Shown: positions 20,235-23,575 of the stretch, piece after piece
How positions within the stretch are numbered: the stretch's first letter is position 1
Layout: the number at the start of each line of letters is the position of its first letter
Origin: Mnemiopsis leidyi
Lineage: Eukaryota > Ctenophora > Tentaculata > Lobata > Bolinopsidae
Assembly: GCA_000226015.1 (NCBI GenBank)
Contig: JH155439.1
Span: forward strand, 1 to 23,575
Direction of reading: 5' to 3'
Length of the DNA stretch: 23,575 nt
Made by a program: the position numbers and the translations under genes
Notes under the pieces: model-generated
What the model was told of the DNA's origin: nothing
The model's database searches: none
What the model saw: only the letters and a program-made list of their open reading frames with translations

Positions 20235-20347
20235 AAGTACTTACCACAGTTCAAAATAAAGTTCATTTTCTAAAGTACTCACCACAGTTGAAAATAGAGT
20301 TTACTTTCTAAAGTACTTACCACAGTTGAAAATAAAGTTAACTTTCT
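20235..20347 (-). repeat. 38-bp tandem repeat that triplicates an astacin splice donor
   Basis: On the minus strand the exon end (…attttcaactgtg) and donor recur with an exact 38-bp period. Donors lie after 20321 (gtaagt), 20283 (gtgagt) and 20245 (gtaagt). Because 38 is not a multiple of three, the three donors fall in three phases. Only the first keeps the frame open; reading past it meets TAA after GKYFRK. Confidence 0.88.
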
Positions 20348-22085
20348 CTACATCTTTAGCTGAGAGAACGGTTCGCTGTCCAATGACGTCTTGGTACAGT
20401 GGGTCCAAAGTCCGGATCGTGGTTAGATTGTAGGGGGGCTTGCTAAAGTGACTCTTACCGTAGTGCATAACGCTGGGGAGGATGTTTGTTGGAACTTAGA
20501 AAAATGGTTTACTCTAATTGTTTAAACTGTTCGTGGGAACATTGGGACAGTTTGATTGGAAGAGTAAGACTGTTTTGTCTTTTGAACCTTCTTGTAAACA
20601 TGTGTAACTTTTGAACAATTTACAACTTCACTACTCACATCTATACATTTAGACAGACTTTCCTCACCTGATGTAGTCATAGTTACCGTCACGCACGTAC
20701 GGCGGGTTTTGAACCATCTTCTTGAAGTTTGTGTCGAACTTCCCCGCCATTAAGTTATCTTGTATGATCTCTACGTATTGGTCCCTGTCCGGCCGCGTGT
20801 GCTCGTGAAACAGTCCTGAATAGTTCCAGTAGTTTTTTGTAGGGTATTATAGAGGAGTCAAACTGTAATATGTATTAGTGTGGCAACTTGCGTTATAATG
20901 TTAATGAGTGAGATGAAATTGAAAGAAATTTTTCCAAAAAAAGGAAGGCGGGCGTCTCATCAAATCCATGCTAAACATATTACTCACCTAGGACATGTCC
21001 AAGTTCGTGCATTAGAGCTCCATTGTCGTACTGACAACCAGGGCTGATCGTCACGAACTGCTTTCCTCCCACCATACCAACATGAGACGAACACTCACTG
21101 AAATTGGAGCATGTGGTATAACGATTGTGTGGTTACGCGTTGCAGGGATGAGATGCTATAAAAAAACTTCTACGAGTGAGTGCGGTATTATTATTATTAA
21201 TTCAGATTAGGGATTAATCGTATGGCTATGATATATTGCTCATTTTGTGTCACTTTCTGTTTGAGTGACATGATATGCGTTATTTTATCTTAATAATCTT
21301 CTAAGATATGGATTCTACACCTTTTACTCCTGAATCATGATATGACTATAACAACACACGTACTTTCCAGGTCTGAAACTGACGTAGTTGGACTCTGTTG
21401 TCCGGGGCACAAACAGAACACACGTCCCCTTGTTCCACTCCTTCATGGCAACTCTGATGAACACTACCGACTGTGGGTCCCCTGAAAAGCATTCAACTTC
21501 TGAACTTTGTGATTGTCACTTTTAGCTTGGTAAGCGTACAAATCTTTTTTTTCTAATTCTAGATTCAAATTGGATCGAATCTTGAAGATAAAACTTGGGA
21601 ATTCCTAACTATGCACGGTTTTATTGAAGCTTTTTTCGTCATTGTATTGTATATTTTTGCAGCCATATAGATAAGTATAACTCACTCATTGCCGAAACTT
21701 CATATGGAATGGTGAACGTCAAGGATCCCTTGTTATCAAAAGTCTTGTACTTCCAAACATTAGCAGTTGAGCTACCCCCTTGAACTTGTTTCGTAGTCCT
21801 GTTTATCGGGCTGCCAGTTGGAAAACTGTTTCCCCCAGTTTGAGAACTGTTTGCCCCAGTTTGAGAACTGTTCCCTCCATTTTGGTAACCATTTCTTGCT
21901 GTCGAAAGGTTGTTTCCGGTGCTGCGTTTCTGTTTACCATCCCAGTATTCATCCAAATGACCATCCCACAGAATGTCCCCTTCGATAATGTCCTCATTTT
22001 TAAAGGGAGGACGAGAAAGTACTCCTTTGTGTAAGATTAGTAACCAGATCTGGAACTGAAGAAACTTCTGAAAGATTTTTTTCAT
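20321..22085 (-). CDS. Secreted astacin-family zinc metalloprotease, five coding exons plus an uncertain last one
   Basis: Exons on the minus strand: 22085-21686, 21481-21364, 21097-20988, 20815-20668, 20472-20321; phases join, giving about 309 residues. The ATG follows in-frame TAA codons. Residues 1-24 look like a signal peptide (FLQFQIWLLILHKGVLS). A short propeptide has IIEGDIL, the aspartate-switch FxGD-like motif that keeps astacins latent, then a basic cleavage site KQKR. A linker rich in Asn, Ser, Thr, Gln and Gly precedes the catalytic domain. That domain shows LFVPRTTESNYV, ECSSHVGMVGGKQ, the zinc motif HELGHVLGLFHEH and the Met-turn SVMHYG; the motif histidines and glutamate and four cysteines (TCVLF, NECSS, PGCQY, FNC) are present. 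No EGF, CUB or ShK domain was found. Roles of astacins in animals include digestion, hatching and matrix processing; which applies is unknown. Confidence 0.92.
21815..21877 (-). repeat. Three 21-bp coding repeats in the astacin linker
   Basis: Three in-frame 21-bp units encode [G/A]NSSQTG-type heptads (NSSQTGA, NSSQTGG, NSFPTGS). Two hold N-x-S glycosylation sequons. The linker lies between the basic cleavage site and the catalytic domain and can change length without a frame shift. Confidence 0.85.
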
Positions 22086-22240
22086 TAAATTCTCATTAAG
22101 TTATTACAACGGGACTACTACTTGAAGAGCCCCTTTAAAACATTGGTGCAAAAAATAATCTACTGGCAGGACGAATTCCGAAAATTCGGCCAACTGTTTT
22201 TTCGGTTGTATTGGTGGCGATTTTTCGACAGCCATCCATT
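22086..22240. other. Upstream region of the astacin gene
   Basis: Non-coding sequence directly before the astacin ATG, with in-frame stops. No clear TATA box or other promoter element was recognised. Confidence 0.35.
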
Positions 22241-22420
22241 TCTCGACCTAAACATCGTTTTCTAACCGAAGCATCAGTTTCTTGCCGAAAATCACATCGA
22301 TAAACGGAAAAATCAGTTTCTAACATAAACATCATTTTCAAACGGAAAGATCAGTTTATTAAAGAAAAATCGCATCAGTTCCTACTTTTCTAGAAGGAAA
22401 CATCACTCCTAAACCGCTAA
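22241..22420. repeat. Degenerate repeat of about 20 bp upstream of the astacin gene
   Basis: Loosely repeated blocks of the form ccgaaaaatcagtttctaa recur about eight times with spacing near 20 bp and many substitutions or indels. It is an old minisatellite; boundaries are approximate. Confidence 0.5.
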
Positions 22421-22748
22421 ATCACGTACATTTCCAGACGAAAGCGATAGTTTTGACCGAAAGATATTGAATTTAAATTTCGTTTGTCAGCTAAATTTCT
22501 GTTGGATCGATTTTTGATCAAATAAATAATCCTACAACCATGCAACTTTATTGCAGTGGCCGATCCTACCTTGGCGAAAACAGTCGAATAGTAAAGCTGA
22601 AATGGGATGTCATACAATTAAAAGCTATAATTAAGGATATTTTAATTTTAATTTTAAAGAAATAAGCCCATTTTTTAGACATGTCTGGTCACTGGTGTGT
22701 TTTATACCTACCAAGTTTCCCTGGCCGAGCATTATGGTATCCCGAGGG

Positions 22749-22760
22749 CAAGATGGCGGA
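22749..22760 (+). promoter_or_regulatory. YY1/TISU-like element around an ATG
   Basis: CAAGATGGCGGA matches 11 of 12 positions of the TISU consensus SAASATGGCGGC, which overlaps a YY1 site and marks start codons of genes with very short 5' UTRs. The ATG here runs MADPE and then meets TGA unless spliced. It may mark the start of a plus-strand gene leaving the window; no such gene is seen. Confidence 0.25.
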
Positions 22761-23302
22761 CCCGGAGTGACTTATTCAGGAGAGACAGGAGAAGTAAAAC
22801 TCAGACGCACATGTCAAACCACAGACTACAGCATTGAGTGTCGAATTTTCGCTCTATCAAAACTTTTAACGGGCCATCTGAGTACATCAATTTAGCAAGT
22901 GCTCATCGCGTTTGTTAAACTGTGTCACTTCCTAACTGAGTTCATATTTCTCGGCTCTAGTAAATAAACCAGGAGGACCAGGTGCTGCTCTAACAGAAGG
23001 CGTTACTCCCACTCAACCACTCACCTGCCTTCGTTCTTGTCACGTGGTTTATTTTTTGGAGTAATCATAGAGAAGTTAGCCTCGTGGCTATAAGGTAAAG
23101 GTGGAATTCTGACTATCATTTCGACAGCGAGCTAATTGTCAAATCATAGCTCGTAAAGGTGCCCCTGAGAAAGTTTGATACCATGACTTTTTATCATGAT
23201 ATTGTCGCTAAAGAATTTTGCACGTTCCATAGTGATAGATAATCAAATATTGGATTTTAGAACGGCTGGTTCTTGAGCAATAAGAATAATCAAGTTGTGT
23301 AT
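22761..23302. other. Gene-free stretch right of the TISU-like site
   Basis: No protein similarity was recognised. Short open stretches and one good minus-strand donor-like string near 23025 (ggcag|gtgagt) exist, but no exon partner was found. Confidence 0.4.
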
Positions 23303-23362
23303 AACTGAATTGATTTAACTTTATCATCAGCATGCTGATGATAAAGTTAAATCAATTCAGTT
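23303..23362. repeat. Perfect 60-bp palindrome without spacer
   Basis: Bases 23303-23332 are the exact reverse complement of 23333-23362, centred on gcatgc. All 30 pairs match and the symmetry breaks at the next base on each side. Such a sequence can extrude as a cruciform or fold into a hairpin RNA. No target duplication was noticed beside it. Confidence 0.95.
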
Positions 23363-23430
23363 TATTATTACAACATTGACTGAAATCAATAACTTTTAAA
23401 ATAAAATTTTACCGTAAATTTCAAACAGTC

Positions 23431-23454
23431 ATATAGTGATATAGTGATATAGTG
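23431..23454. repeat. Three-copy 8-bp microsatellite
   Basis: The unit atatagtg occurs three times in tandem and is followed by a partial fourth. No function is implied. Confidence 0.85.
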
Positions 23455-23575
23455 ATGGAGGTAGACAAGCCTACTTGTGTATGATTATCTTGGTCTTCTT
23501 GAATATATATATTTTATATTTCTACATTTCAAATTGTTAGGGTGACTGAGAAACGAAATTGCAAAGAAAGAAAGA

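Noticed and set aside
22695..22895. Plus-strand 66-codon ORF overlapping the TISU-like site
   Set aside because: Composition and lack of motifs suggest chance; the TISU ATG is in another frame.
22970..23050. Possible collagen-like exon (KPGGPGAAL) on the plus strand and a strong minus-strand donor in the same place
   Set aside because: No phase-compatible partner exon was found for either, and the glycine-proline pattern is too short.

Overview
This is AT-rich nuclear DNA of an animal, most likely a marine or other aquatic invertebrate. The evidence is short exons with GT-AG introns, metazoan protein families, decayed non-LTR retrotransposons and many minisatellites. The species cannot be told from the sequence. 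There are no bacterial operons, CRISPR arrays or rRNA genes.

Layout. (1) 1-2965: minus-strand remains of several non-LTR (LINE) retrotransposon copies in scrambled order. (2) 2966-5193: no gene seen; one 20-bp tandem repeat. (3) 5194-11279, plus strand: the 3' part of a bubblegum-type long-chain acyl-CoA synthetase gene (ACSBG family). I reconstructed 14 exons by protein similarity and reading-phase continuity; the N-terminal exons are not visible. (4) 11550-12694, minus strand: a retroposed LINE ORF1 (coiled coil plus RNA-binding region) with one in-frame stop inside a hairpin. (5) about 13085-13280: a possible tRNA-derived SINE. (6) 14381-14923: a short non-autonomous DNA transposon with 14-bp inverted ends, an 8-bp target duplication and ten 19-bp repeats inside. 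(7) 15709-18658, plus strand: a six-exon gene whose C-terminus is a WH2-central-acidic (VCA) module, so an Arp2/3-activating WASP/WAVE-family protein with an unrecognised N-terminus. (8) about 19570-22085, minus strand: a secreted astacin zinc metalloprotease gene, tail to tail with the VCA gene. (9) 22086-23575: upstream region with degenerate repeats, a YY1/TISU-like site and a perfect 60-bp palindrome.

The three protein genes have unrelated jobs: lipid activation, actin nucleation and extracellular proteolysis. Nothing suggests they work together, and I see no new multi-gene system. The most distinctive theme is local tandem duplication at exon borders: a 24-bp duplication of a splice acceptor and a repeated exon tail in the acyl-CoA synthetase gene, and a 38-bp repeat that triplicates a splice donor in the astacin gene. 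Each could create alternative splice products and can be tested with RNA reads.
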